NCBI GenBank assembly: GCA_949745795.1
Contig: CATKAZ010000116.1
Span: 1-32,987, forward strand
Direction: 5' to 3'
From: an uncultured Oscillospiraceae bacterium
GTDB taxonomy: Bacteria > Bacillota > Clostridia > Oscillospirales > Ruminococcaceae
DNA: 32,987 nucleotides
Shown here: one piece after another, positions 1-8,356 of the stretch
Numbering within the stretch: the first letter of the stretch is position 1
How the letters are laid out: each line of letters opens with the position of its first letter
Notes under the pieces: model-generated
Told to the model about the DNA's origin: nothing
Databases searched by the model: none
What the model saw: only the letters and a program-made list of their open reading frames with translations
Program-made: the position numbers and the translations under genes

Positions 1-532
1 AATTCAATGACTCTTCAAGAAGTTCAAGACAAAGCTTTGTTGTATTATGCTGACCGGTACCAAAGCTTGACGCCGGATCAATTTCTAATACAATTCTTTC
101 ATCATTGTTACTGCATTCCTCCCAAGACGGTTTAACAAGCAATTTGTTTCCTACCTTCAGCGGTTTAAAATACTGTTTCCAATTATTTGCCCAGTCTTCT
201 TCCTTAACCTGCAAAAGCTCCAATTCCAGACGTCCAAACACGTTATTTTCATCATTACTTTTTATTTGTTTAAGCAATGCCCGAAGGGATATCATCATTT
301 CCATTCCCTGTGAATTATCAGGAAGATAAACTGTAATGCATGTCTCACAGTTACTGAGATCCATAAGATCATCATCAATATAATCCCATTTACCGTCTTT
401 ATTTTCCAGAAATTCTTTAAAGTCACTTGAATCCTTTACAACAAAGCCTTTAATACCAATATCCATTAAAGATGCACATAAAATATCAATACCTTCTGTT
501 GCCGTATAAATATTAACTTCAGTCCAGTTCAT
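1..532 (-). CDS. prmA: Ribosomal protein L11 methyltransferase, N-terminal part (cut by contig end)
   Basis: This is a partial gene read leftward from an ATG at 530-532 and running off the window, giving 177 codons of a family usually near 300 residues. PrmA uses S-adenosylmethionine to methylate ribosomal protein L11 in the cytoplasm. The translation shows the family signature DWANNWKQYFKP followed by VGNKLLVKPSWE, then LEIDPASSFGTGQH and TTKLCLELLEE, which is the start of the Rossmann-type SAM-binding domain. The rest of the methyltransferase domain lies outside the window. The start codon sits only 2 nt after the stop of the upstream dockerin gene, and its ribosome binding site (AAAGGG) lies inside that gene's last codons, so the two are probably translated from one mRNA. 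Identification is firm on motifs; only the C-terminus is unseen. Confidence 0.9.
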   Translation of the reverse strand, partial: MNWTEVNIYTATEGIDILCASLMDIGIKGFVVKDSSDFKEFLENKDGKWDYIDDDLMDLSNCETCITVYLPDNSQGMEMMISLRALLKQIKSNDENNVFGRLELELLQVKEEDWANNWKQYFKPLKVGNKLLVKPSWEECSNNDERIVLEIDPASSFGTGQHNTTKLCLELLEESLN

Positions 533-534
533 TT

Positions 535-1878
535 TCAATTCCCTTTATTAATTTTTTTAAACAAGTATACTGCATCACGCTCATCTATAACCTTATCATT
601 GTTTACATCCATATTATATTTGATTGGAAAATCTGTTTCATATGGTTTAGCAAGATATCTGTTCAGACATATTAAATCTTCTTTATCGATTTTTCCGTCC
701 AAATTAACATCACCCTTATTAAGCAGATTTGTTGTAGTCGTAACGGAAGTTGTTATAGGTTTTGTTGATGTTGTAGTTTTAACAGTTGTTTTAACGGTTG
801 TAGTTGTTGTTACTTTAGGAGTAGTAGTACTCTGAGTTGTTGCAGCGCCCACATAATCAACATATTCCATACAAACCCAACCGGTTTTATTGTTATAAGA
901 AGCTTTTCCCCAATTTGCACTAACAGAACTTATATTTACCACACCATTATAAGGAACAAGACAAACTGTTGATTTATCTCCTCCTATTCCCGAACGCATA
1001 TAAACCCCGTTTGACGCATTCACCTTATACTTTCCTATTTTATAACTATATGAACTCTCTGTATATTTAGTATATTCAAGATAAATCCAACCTGATTTAT
1101 TCTTATATTCCACTTGTCCCCATTGATTATTATAAACTCGTGTTACAACTACAGTAGTACCGCTTGGAATGGTTAAAAGAATATTTGAAGAAGTACTGTA
1201 TGACTGCCTTAGATTAAGAGCGTCAGTAGTTTTATAATGACCGGTCAAATACTTGTCAGTAGGGTTTACAGTTGTACCGTCAATCTTTGAAGGAGCATTT
1301 TTGCCTTTGTATAGTCTTACCTGAAGCATTCCGGCAGCATCATAATAGTCAAATAGCTTGTCCGTTTTATTCTGCGCAGGATCTATCATATAAACTTCAC
1401 CATTTTTTATGGTATCTATAGCAATCCAATGTCCGTCATATTTCACGGACATTACAATATAATATCCTTGATTTATGTAATTTTTCAGTTCATTTGTTAT
1501 ACCCGATTTAGTATTTGAAGCAAAATATGCTTTCTTTTCAAACGTAAAATTAGGAACAAGTCCCGAAACTGCTCCCCAATAAACATTACCATAATTATCA
1601 AATCCGCCGTTTTTACTAAGATAATCACATAATGTTCCCGGATTAAATGTACTTTCACTTTTTGAGCCTGAATGAACAACCAATATTGCAATAGAAGTAA
1701 CCGCACAACCGATTTCAGCCATTGTATCTCCGCATGAACCCAATGATTTATTTCCCCATCTGGAATCACTCTGAGTCCAATCCTTATAACCGCTGTCAGC
1801 CGAAACGGTGATACATGTACCGAACATAAAAATTAAAGCAATTACAAATGCAATAATTTTATTTGTTTTTCTAACCAT
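535..1878 (-). CDS. Secreted C39-like cysteine peptidase with two SH3b domains and a dockerin
   Basis: A 447-residue exported protein. Residues 1-27 form a signal peptide ending VSA. Residues about 33-190 resemble the peptidase C39_2 (papain-like) fold: Cys58 in IGCAVTS, His150 in DGHWIAID and Asp166 in MIDPAQ are the probable catalytic triad. Two bacterial SH3 repeats follow (about 214-272 and 283-342), a type that usually binds peptidoglycan or surface polymers. A Thr-rich linker (346-385) leads to a type I dockerin (388-447) with two calcium loops, DVNLDGKID and DVNNDKVID. The dockerin implies docking onto a cohesin-bearing scaffoldin outside the cell. The substrate is unknown; cell-wall peptide or protein cleavage is an inference. 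The gene has its own promoter and an AAGGGTG ribosome binding site. Domain architecture is confident, function is not. Confidence 0.85.
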   Translation of the reverse strand: MVRKTNKIIAFVIALIFMFGTCITVSADSGYKDWTQSDSRWGNKSLGSCGDTMAEIGCAVTSIAILVVHSGSKSESTFNPGTLCDYLSKNGGFDNYGNVYWGAVSGLVPNFTFEKKAYFASNTKSGITNELKNYINQGYYIVMSVKYDGHWIAIDTIKNGEVYMIDPAQNKTDKLFDYYDAAGMLQVRLYKGKNAPSKIDGTTVNPTDKYLTGHYKTTDALNLRQSYSTSSNILLTIPSGTTVVVTRVYNNQWGQVEYKNKSGWIYLEYTKYTESSYSYKIGKYKVNASNGVYMRSGIGGDKSTVCLVPYNGVVNISSVSANWGKASYNNKTGWVCMEYVDYVGAATTQSTTTPKVTTTTTVKTTVKTTTSTKPITTSVTTTTNLLNKGDVNLDGKIDKEDLICLNRYLAKPYETDFPIKYNMDVNNDKVIDERDAVYLFKKINKGN

Positions 1879-1972
1879 TATCGTTCACCCTTTTTCTTAA
1901 TAGAATTGTAATTTTATTTTCATTCAAAATCATGAGATTTAACCAAAATGTAACTTTTACAATTACTTATTA

Positions 1973-2001
1973 ATTATAACATGGCTTTAATGGTTTTTCA
2001 A
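1973..2001 (-). promoter_or_regulatory. Sigma-A promoter for the SH3/dockerin gene
   Basis: On the minus strand a TTGAAA -35 (1996-2001) and a perfect TATAAT -10 (1973-1978) are separated by 17 nt. Transcription would start near 1966, leaving a leader of roughly 90 nt before the start codon at 1878. It would also transcribe prmA. Confidence 0.75.
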
Positions 2002-2130
2002 TCCATAATGTTGTCCATATTTCACACTTTTTTTTGTGAGTTTTTACTAAAAAAATTATACTTTTATAATAAAGATACCATATATTACAAAAAAATTACA
2101 ATTTATGAAGTAATTTTTACTTTTTCATAT

Positions 2131-2159
2131 AAAAAAATACCGCAGAAAATCTGCGGTAT
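2131..2159 (-). terminator. Rho-independent terminator of the GH9 gene
   Basis: A perfect 10-bp stem (ATACCGCAGA, 2137-2146, with its complement at 2150-2159) and a 3-nt loop is followed on the minus strand by seven T. It lies a few nucleotides after the GH9 stop codon and insulates the next gene. Confidence 0.9.
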
Positions 2160-2165
2160 CGCTAA

Positions 2166-4817
2166 TTATTTATTTTTCGGACGTGTCACAAAATAAATTA
2201 TACTTTCAATTATTAAAAACGCTGCGGTAACCGCAATAAAAAACGGAACTAATCCCCAGCCGCCTTTTCGCTCATTATTATCGGAGTCATTATTATCCGA
2301 AGGTTTCTTTAACTCATTATTTTCATTCTTTCCTGCGGCAGAATTTTGAGTGAACTCACTATCAGACTTATTAGCATTAGGATCACTGCTGCCCTTAGTT
2401 ACAATAACACCGCCGTTTTTATCCGCAAGATAAGCGCTGACCCATGCAAGAGGAGTATTCCAATTTATGGTGCATTCATTTACAGACCACGCCTCAATAT
2501 TATCCATATAGCATTTTGCCGGCGCTCTTTCTCCCAATTTCCAGCCAGAACCTCTAACCCACGGATCCTGCATTCCCGAATTAGGTCCGCCCACAAGCAC
2601 ACCGTTAGGAGCTTCCGGAAAATTTGAATCAGCTTGATACGACCACCATCTGTGATGAGGATTTTGAACGGTATGAGTACCATAACCCGTAACATATGAA
2701 TAGTCCATAGGATTTCTTCCCAATATATAATCCATACCGCTTACCACACCTTCAAGATAATCATCTTCTCCGGTAAGTTCATAAGCATAGGCCATTACTA
2801 TATTATTATTCATAATAAATGAATTAGAACCCCATATATATCCATGTTTGTCAATTGCATAGCTAATTGTTCCGGGCTCATAAGGCTGACCATATCCCTG
2901 CTTTTCAGTAAGTTCTTCATAATAATCTGCCGCTTCAGAAATACTTTTTGTCAATTGCTCTTTTACTTGTGAACTCATTTTTTCGGTATTTAAAGCCAGT
3001 GATAGATTACCAAGTGCAGCAACATGTGCCCAGTTAAAGCTTCCTGAACTATCTACATCTTCACCACCTGAAAGCTTTACTTCCATTTTCATATAATGAG
3101 GTGATGATTCAATATCTTTTTGATATGCCGGATCTCCTGTAGCAAGAAAAAGTTCACATGCTGCCCAATAAAATTCATCTGTTGCATCATCATCACCATA
3201 AGCACCGCCGCCTACCGATTCATCAATGGGCGCATACATATCCGGATGTTTTTTTGCTGCCTCATAAGCTGTTTTAGCATTATTCAGACATGTTTCTGCA
3301 AATTTAGGATCAATTTCCTTCCACAGACGGTAAGCCTGTGCCGCACAGGCAGACATATTCAAAGTTGCAGCAGTAGTCGGCGGTTTTATTATACGTTCCT
3401 CCTGATCATCAGCAGGCGCTAAAGCCAATGCAGTCCATTTTATGTCATGAACCTTATGATAAACCATACCTGCATAATCACCGCTTGCAACCATCATTTT
3501 AAACATCCATTCCATCTCATATCTAGCTTCGTCAAGCAGATCAGGATATCCATTGGAATTTTCCGGTATACTCATAGTACCGTCCGCATAAACCGCTTCG
3601 CTTCCGTTTTTCAGAGCCATTTCATATTGATTTTGCATAGTCCATAAAGAAATACCGCCATTTACAACATATTTACCATGATCTCCTGCATCATACCAAC
3701 CGCCTGTTACGTCCTGAGTACCGCTGCTGCCGGAATAACCCCATGTTTGCTCAATTGCCGCAACATCAGACTGATGCCCTGCTGCCCGTGCCAAAGAAGA
3801 ACTGTCTCCTGAAATTATATACTGACTCTCTATATCAATACCGCTTCTGTTCTGATAAAAATAATTGAGAGAATCATAAAGCATATATGAATACATCTCA
3901 CCGTTTCCGATTTTAAATTCACGGCTTTTAGCACCGTCCTCAGATTCAAGATAATAAGTACCTTCTTTATTATAATCGGAAAAATCAAGTTCATGAACAT
4001 TATCTATAGAATCGGCATCAAGTCCTTTAGATTCAGACTTACCTTCAAAAACAGTTTTTCCGCCGGTATCTTTCAACATAAACTTAACAGAAGAAGTTGA
4101 ATTGGATAAAAGTGTTGCTTTTTTATTCATATTAGTAAAATATCCCAGCTGATTAGTAAGAATATCCGATCTCACCCATTCTTCTTCGGATTTATAATCA
4201 TATTCATCACTAGTAGTACATTCAAGAGACATATTATCAAAAGTAAATACCGTTCCTTCAGGCACAGTGTCACCGCCTATATGAAATGCCCATTCCACTT
4301 CGGCAGTCCTGTTAGCGGTAAACGTTCCCTCTACCTTTTTAGTTTGGTTTGCCTGAAGCTGCTGAACGTTCCAAAACGCCTCATGCTGTGACGGATCAGG
4401 TTCACCATGCCAATCTTCTGCAAACGGCTCTGCCATATCACCTATTTTAGTGTAATACGTACAGTCATTGCTTGCAGTTATTTCAAATGAAACCTTATAA
4501 GTATTACCGCTTACAATAGTAAGCCCTCTATGACGAAATTGACAGTCCCATCTGTCTTCTCCGCCCTTTGACGCTCCTCCCGGATTTACAATAGTTATTT
4601 TATAAACTCCTCCGGAAATTTCAAATTCCATTTTTCCCGGAACAGACTCACATACATGCCATGGAAGTCCAACGCCATTCTCAAAATCGGTTTGTCCTAA
4701 CTGCTGTCCGGCAGAAACAAATGTTAACGGAGTAATAGATGTACCGATCACATTTAAAGTTGTTACAGCAGAAACCGCAATAATGGACAGTGCTTTTTTA
4801 ATTCTGTTTTTTGTCAC
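2166..4817 (-). CDS. GH9 cellulase with N-terminal CBM4-like module, Ig-like domain and C-terminal membrane anchor
   Basis: An 883-residue secreted glycoside hydrolase that should cleave beta-1,4-glucan. The signal peptide ends near residue 36 (FVSA). Residues about 40-200 look like a family 4/9 carbohydrate-binding module, 210-305 like the Ig-like CelD_N domain, and 306-800 like the GH9 catalytic barrel. Catalytic features are the GGWYDAGDHGKY motif (Asp376, Asp379), the GRNP...HHRWW region (699-725) and the general acid Glu781 in NECTINWNTPL. After a Ser/Asn-rich linker (805-850) there is one hydrophobic segment (about 853-876) with a short basic tail, TRPKNK, so the enzyme is probably tethered to the membrane instead of docking by a dockerin. 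The start is GTG, supported by AGGAGGG 6 nt upstream. A terminator follows directly. The family assignment is firm; the substrate could include xyloglucan or mixed-linkage glucan. Confidence 0.93.
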   Translation of the reverse strand: MTKNRIKKALSIIAVSAVTTLNVIGTSITPLTFVSAGQQLGQTDFENGVGLPWHVCESVPGKMEFEISGGVYKITIVNPGGASKGGEDRWDCQFRHRGLTIVSGNTYKVSFEITASNDCTYYTKIGDMAEPFAEDWHGEPDPSQHEAFWNVQQLQANQTKKVEGTFTANRTAEVEWAFHIGGDTVPEGTVFTFDNMSLECTTSDEYDYKSEEEWVRSDILTNQLGYFTNMNKKATLLSNSTSSVKFMLKDTGGKTVFEGKSESKGLDADSIDNVHELDFSDYNKEGTYYLESEDGAKSREFKIGNGEMYSYMLYDSLNYFYQNRSGIDIESQYIISGDSSSLARAAGHQSDVAAIEQTWGYSGSSGTQDVTGGWYDAGDHGKYVVNGGISLWTMQNQYEMALKNGSEAVYADGTMSIPENSNGYPDLLDEARYEMEWMFKMMVASGDYAGMVYHKVHDIKWTALALAPADDQEERIIKPPTTAATLNMSACAAQAYRLWKEIDPKFAETCLNNAKTAYEAAKKHPDMYAPIDESVGGGAYGDDDATDEFYWAACELFLATGDPAYQKDIESSPHYMKMEVKLSGGEDVDSSGSFNWAHVAALGNLSLALNTEKMSSQVKEQLTKSISEAADYYEELTEKQGYGQPYEPGTISYAIDKHGYIWGSNSFIMNNNIVMAYAYELTGEDDYLEGVVSGMDYILGRNPMDYSYVTGYGTHTVQNPHHRWWSYQADSNFPEAPNGVLVGGPNSGMQDPWVRGSGWKLGERAPAKCYMDNIEAWSVNECTINWNTPLAWVSAYLADKNGGVIVTKGSSDPNANKSDSEFTQNSAAGKNENNELKKPSDNNDSDNNERKGGWGLVPFFIAVTAAFLIIESIIYFVTRPKNK

Positions 4818-4860
4818 TGTAATCCCTCCTGTTTCCTATATTTCCATTTTACATACTAAT

Positions 4861-4889
4861 ACTTTAATACATTTTTTCATTAATGTAAA
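4861..4889 (-). promoter_or_regulatory. Possible promoter of the GH9 gene
   Basis: TTTACA (4884-4889) and TAAAGT (4861-4866) are 17 nt apart on the minus strand, about 44 nt upstream of the GTG start. Both boxes are imperfect, so this is only the best candidate in the 96-nt gap; no convincing terminator of the preceding hydrolase gene is visible here. Confidence 0.35.
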
Positions 4890-4913
4890 GGGGAAAAATA
4901 AATTTTTTTGTTT

Positions 4914-5993
4914 TTAATTCGACATCGCCAAAGCATGCAAATAAAAATTGTTTATATCGCTCATAAACTGGTCTGAAAGCTTACAAGTAATATTCTTATC
5001 GATTTTATTATAAAATTCTTTTTTAATTTCATGGGGAATCTCATCATTATACTGCTTGTTAAGTTCATCATATTCTTTGTCCAGTTCTTTTAGATATTCC
5101 GCTCCTTCTTCTGTCATGGAAATATTATTATGACCGTTTAATTTACCGTCAAACTCTTTATACACAACATTCGAATTAGTAATTTCATCTTTATGTGCGA
5201 TAATTGACGCACCGTCAAACTTTACCGTTTCATCTCCCGTACCGTGAATAATCATTACATAAGCATCTGAAGAATTAATAGCGTCAACTGCCGAAATATT
5301 AGCCTTTTTTCCAAAAGTTAGTTTATTATTAAGCCATATAAACGGGTATTCAATATCAGTAAGAGTATGTCCTATCATATTTTCAGAAAGTTCTTTCAAT
5401 ATTTCCATAGGCGTATTATATCCTGCAATGCTCACAGATGCCTTAACATCATGATCTGATTCTAAAACTGCCGCAACGGCATATCCTCCCCAGCCATGAC
5501 CGTAAAGCAATATCGGAAGATTTTTTAATTTTTTATTTGATTCAACATATGTAAGTGCAGCGTCAAGATCCACAGCAGACTGTGCCATGCCAATCATACC
5601 GCTTCCCTCACTATTATGGCAGCCGGTATTATCAAATGCAAATATACAATATCCCTGTTCAATAAAATATAATATTTCAGAAGTAAAACTCTCTGCTCCG
5701 CCTCCCATATCATGAGACATTACAATTAATCCTTTACCGTTTTCATTACCGCATACATATCCAATCATTCTATTTTTTCCGGAATAAAATGTTTCAACTC
5801 TTTTATATTTATCCAAATGATCAATATCTTCCAATCTTAAAAACGCAGTAAAATAATTTATATCCGATCTGCCAAAATTTCTCTTTAAAATAAATTTTAC
5901 TGAAAAATATGAACCTATACAGAAAATCAGAATAAAAGCACAAAGAAGAGTAATTATTATTCTTTTTATAAGTTGCCTCTTTGTTATTTTCAT
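4914..5993 (-). CDS. Membrane-anchored alpha/beta hydrolase-fold protein lacking the nucleophile serine
   Basis: A 359-residue protein with one N-terminal transmembrane segment (about 11-36) and an alpha/beta hydrolase domain facing outward. SHDMGGG (93-99) corresponds to the oxyanion-hole strand, DNTG (121-124) to the next loop, HGTGDE to the acid strand (Asp254) and NGHNN to the histidine (His288). At the nucleophile elbow, where G-x-S-x-G is expected, the sequence reads YGHGWGG, so residue 167 is Gly (codon GGC) where Ser (AGC) would be usual. Asp and His are kept while the serine is lost, so ordinary esterase or peptidase chemistry looks unlikely. It may be a pseudoenzyme, a sequencing error or a recent mutation. 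An AGGAGA ribosome binding site fixes the start. It is last in an apparent tex operon. Confidence 0.8.
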   Translation of the reverse strand: MKITKRQLIKRIIITLLCAFILIFCIGSYFSVKFILKRNFGRSDINYFTAFLRLEDIDHLDKYKRVETFYSGKNRMIGYVCGNENGKGLIVMSHDMGGGAESFTSEILYFIEQGYCIFAFDNTGCHNSEGSGMIGMAQSAVDLDAALTYVESNKKLKNLPILLYGHGWGGYAVAAVLESDHDVKASVSIAGYNTPMEILKELSENMIGHTLTDIEYPFIWLNNKLTFGKKANISAVDAINSSDAYVMIIHGTGDETVKFDGASIIAHKDEITNSNVVYKEFDGKLNGHNNISMTEEGAEYLKELDKEYDELNKQYNDEIPHEIKKEFYNKIDKNITCKLSDQFMSDINNFYLHALAMSN

Positions 5994-6015
5994 ACCAATC
6001 TCCTATTTTATATTT

Positions 6016-6093
6016 TTAAATGATAATACCGCACAGTAATGGAGAGGCGGCAAGCCCGAAATCAAAAGTATTTCCATTGTCAACTTCCTTCAT
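6016..6093 (-). CDS. Candidate 25-residue small protein between tex and the hydrolase
   Basis: A short reading frame begins with ATG at 6091-6093, 9 nt after the tex stop, preceded by a strong GGAGGAG ribosome binding site that overlaps the end of tex. The peptide starts MKEVDNGNTFDF and ends GLAASPLLCGIII, with an acidic/polar first half and a hydrophobic end, then TAA. It stops 22 nt before the next gene. No known family is recognised. The ribosome binding site and tight packing argue for translation, but the length is too short to exclude chance or a decayed longer gene. It could also serve as a leader that couples translation of tex to the hydrolase. Confidence 0.45.
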   Translation of the reverse strand: MKEVDNGNTFDFGLAASPLLCGIII

Positions 6094-6102
6094 AATCTCC
6101 TC

Positions 6103-8250
6103 CTATATTTTCATTGTCAGCGAAATCCTTTTTCTTTTAACATCGACGTCCATGACTCTGACCTTAACGATTTCCCCTACCTTGACAGCCTCCAGCGGAT
6201 GCTTTATAAATCGGTCGCATATCTGTGAAATATGCACAAGACCGTCTTCATGCATTCCGATATCAACAAACGCTCCAAAATCTATAACATTTCTGACCGT
6301 TCCCACAAGCTCCATACCCGGCTTAAGATCCTTAATCTCCATAATATCTCCGCTTCTCATAAGGGGTGCAGGAAGCTCGTCACGGGGATCACGTCCCGGC
6401 TTCTGCAATTCTTCCATTATATCAGTAAGAGTAGGAACACCGATACCAAGTCTTTCACACACTGATTTCCTTCCCATCTGATTAACCGTATCCTTTATTT
6501 TCCCCATTTCAGGCGTACCGATATCAGCAAGCTTAAATCCGCATTCTTCCATAAGTCCTTTTGCAGCTTCATAACTTTCAGGGTGTACGGCAGTATTGTC
6601 CAAAGGATTCTTCCCCTCTCTTACTCTTAAAAATCCTGCACACTGTTCAAACGCCTTTTTACCTAGCTTCGGAACCTTCAAAAGCTGTTTTCTATCGGTA
6701 AATACACCGTTTTCCTCACGGTATGACACAATATTTTTAGCTACTGTTCCATTGATTCCCGAAATATATGAAAGCAAAGAATGAGAAGCGGTATTGAGGT
6801 CAACACCAACAGAATTTACACAGTCCTCAACAACACCGCTAAGAGCCTCATTCATTCTGGCTTTTGGCATATCATGCTGATACTGTCCTACTCCGATTGC
6901 CTTAGGATCAATTTTTACAAGCTCCGCCAACGGATCCTGCAAACGTCTTGCAATTGAAATTGCTCCCCTAATAGATACGTCAAATTCAGGGAATTCTTCC
7001 GCTGCAAGCTTAGAAGCGGAGTAAACAGAAGCTCCCGCTTCACTTACCACCATATAGCTTACTTTTTGGGTTATTTCGTGAAGAATTTCTGCAATAAGCG
7101 CTTCGCTTTCCCGTGAAGCCGTACCATTACCGATAGCTATAGCAGTAACACCATTTTTTTCAATAATAGCCTTAATTTTAGATTTTGCCGCATTATCCTT
7201 GTCCTTACGAAATGTAGGATATACTATTGCTGAATCAAGAACTTTACCTGTATTGTCAACAACCGCAAGCTTACAGCCATGAGCATAACCGGGATCAAAA
7301 CCCAATGTGATTTGATCTTTTACCGGCGGCTGTAAAAGAAGCTGTCTAAGATTAGAAGAAAATACTTTTATTGCTCCCTCAGCGGCTTTTGCAGTCAGCT
7401 CTGATCTGATTTCACGCTCCACTGACGGCATTATAAGACGCTTACAGCTGTCCTGCGCAGCAGCTTGAACAAGCTTTCCGCATTTACTATTATTTTTAAC
7501 ATACATTTTTTCAGCAACAGAATAACAAAATTCTTCGTCAATTACTATAGAAACCTTCAGCGCTCCCTCTTTTTCACCTCTGTCAAGAGCGAGAATTCTG
7601 TGTCCGGCAATTTTGGATACACCCTCGCTGAATTCATAGTAATTCTGATATACAGTTTCTGCTTCTTCGTCCGTTGCCTTAGATTCTATTTTTGCCGCTT
7701 TTTCATAAAGCTCCCTTATTTTCTTTCTGAGTTCTGCATTATCTGAAATATCCTCCGCAATTATGTCCATAGCGCCTTGCAAAGCAGCGTCTGACGTTTC
7801 AATTTCCTTTTCAGGATTTATATACTTTTCAGACTCCGATTCCGGATTGCTGTTATCTTCTTGTTTAATAATGAATTCTGCAAGCGGTTCAAGTCCTCTG
7901 TCACGGGCAACGCTTGCTCTGGTTTTTCTTTTGGGCTTGAACGGTCTGTATATATCTTCAACCTCAACAAGCGTTACTGCTTTTTCAAGCGCCGCTGAAA
8001 TTTCTTCAGTCAGCTTGCCTTGTTCTTCGATTGATGAGCTTACTTCGTTTTTTCTGTTTTCCAGATTACGCAAATATGTAAGCCTGTCATTCAATTCCCT
8101 GAGCAGCTGGTCATCAAGTGAACCTGTAAGTTCTTTTCTGTATCGTGCTATAAACGGTATTGTTTTACCTTCATCAATAAGTTTAACAGTATTGTCAACC
8201 TGTTCCGGTTTTAATTTAAATTCTTCCGCTAATTTTTTATTAATATCCAT
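6103..8250 (-). CDS. tex: Tex-family RNA-binding protein (S1 domain)
   Basis: A 715-residue cytoplasmic protein close to the family's usual length. Tex proteins are helical nucleic-acid-binding scaffolds related to eukaryotic Spt6 and affect transcription or RNA metabolism. The Tex N-terminal region opens with KLAEEFKLKPEQV and IPFIARYRKELTG; a YqgF-like RNase H fold is seen around LGFDPGYAHGCKLAVVD; helix-hairpin-helix segments lie near VAKNIVSYREENG; and the C-terminal S1 domain (about 645-715) contains VGTVRNVIDFGAFVDIG and DGLVHISQ. The start is supported by AAAGG upstream and a good promoter at 8283-8311. A small ORF and a hydrolase gene follow on the same strand with tiny gaps, suggesting an operon. 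Confidence 0.95.
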   Translation of the reverse strand: MDINKKLAEEFKLKPEQVDNTVKLIDEGKTIPFIARYRKELTGSLDDQLLRELNDRLTYLRNLENRKNEVSSSIEEQGKLTEEISAALEKAVTLVEVEDIYRPFKPKRKTRASVARDRGLEPLAEFIIKQEDNSNPESESEKYINPEKEIETSDAALQGAMDIIAEDISDNAELRKKIRELYEKAAKIESKATDEEAETVYQNYYEFSEGVSKIAGHRILALDRGEKEGALKVSIVIDEEFCYSVAEKMYVKNNSKCGKLVQAAAQDSCKRLIMPSVEREIRSELTAKAAEGAIKVFSSNLRQLLLQPPVKDQITLGFDPGYAHGCKLAVVDNTGKVLDSAIVYPTFRKDKDNAAKSKIKAIIEKNGVTAIAIGNGTASRESEALIAEILHEITQKVSYMVVSEAGASVYSASKLAAEEFPEFDVSIRGAISIARRLQDPLAELVKIDPKAIGVGQYQHDMPKARMNEALSGVVEDCVNSVGVDLNTASHSLLSYISGINGTVAKNIVSYREENGVFTDRKQLLKVPKLGKKAFEQCAGFLRVREGKNPLDNTAVHPESYEAAKGLMEECGFKLADIGTPEMGKIKDTVNQMGRKSVCERLGIGVPTLTDIMEELQKPGRDPRDELPAPLMRSGDIMEIKDLKPGMELVGTVRNVIDFGAFVDIGMHEDGLVHISQICDRFIKHPLEAVKVGEIVKVRVMDVDVKRKRISLTMKI

Positions 8251-8282
8251 AATTTACTGCCTTTCAAAAGTATAATAATATA

Positions 8283-8311
8283 ATTTTACCACTTTTTATA
8301 TATTTTTTCAA
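8283..8311 (-). promoter_or_regulatory. Promoter of tex
   Basis: TTGAAA (8306-8311) and TAAAAT (8283-8288) are spaced by 17 nt on the minus strand. The predicted start of transcription, near 8276, leaves a leader of about 25 nt. The -35 box directly follows the T-run of the gpsA terminator. Confidence 0.7.
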
Positions 8312-8313
8312 TC

Positions 8314-8349
8314 AAAAAAATTCCTTTCAGAAAATAGATTTCTGAAAGG
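8314..8349 (-). terminator. Terminator of the der-plsY-gpsA transcript
   Basis: A perfect 11-bp stem (8323-8333 with 8339-8349, CCTTTCAGAAA and complement), 5-nt loop, then on the minus strand AA and seven T (8314-8320). It begins 8 nt after the gpsA stop codon. Confidence 0.92.
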
Positions 8350-8356
8350 TACTAAA

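Noticed and set aside
721..838. Repetitive GTTGTTGT-rich stretch that looks like a tandem repeat
   Set aside because: It is the Thr-rich linker of the SH3/dockerin protein read on the opposite strand; explained by coding low complexity.
6020..6481. 153-codon plus-strand frame opposite the end of tex
   Set aside because: Complement of the conserved S1 domain of tex; low-complexity Ser/Thr/Ile composition and no domain.
7763..8275. 170-codon plus-strand frame antisense to the 5' end of tex
   Set aside because: It lies entirely opposite a clear tex coding region, is Ser/Leu-rich as expected for the complement, and has no recognisable domain.
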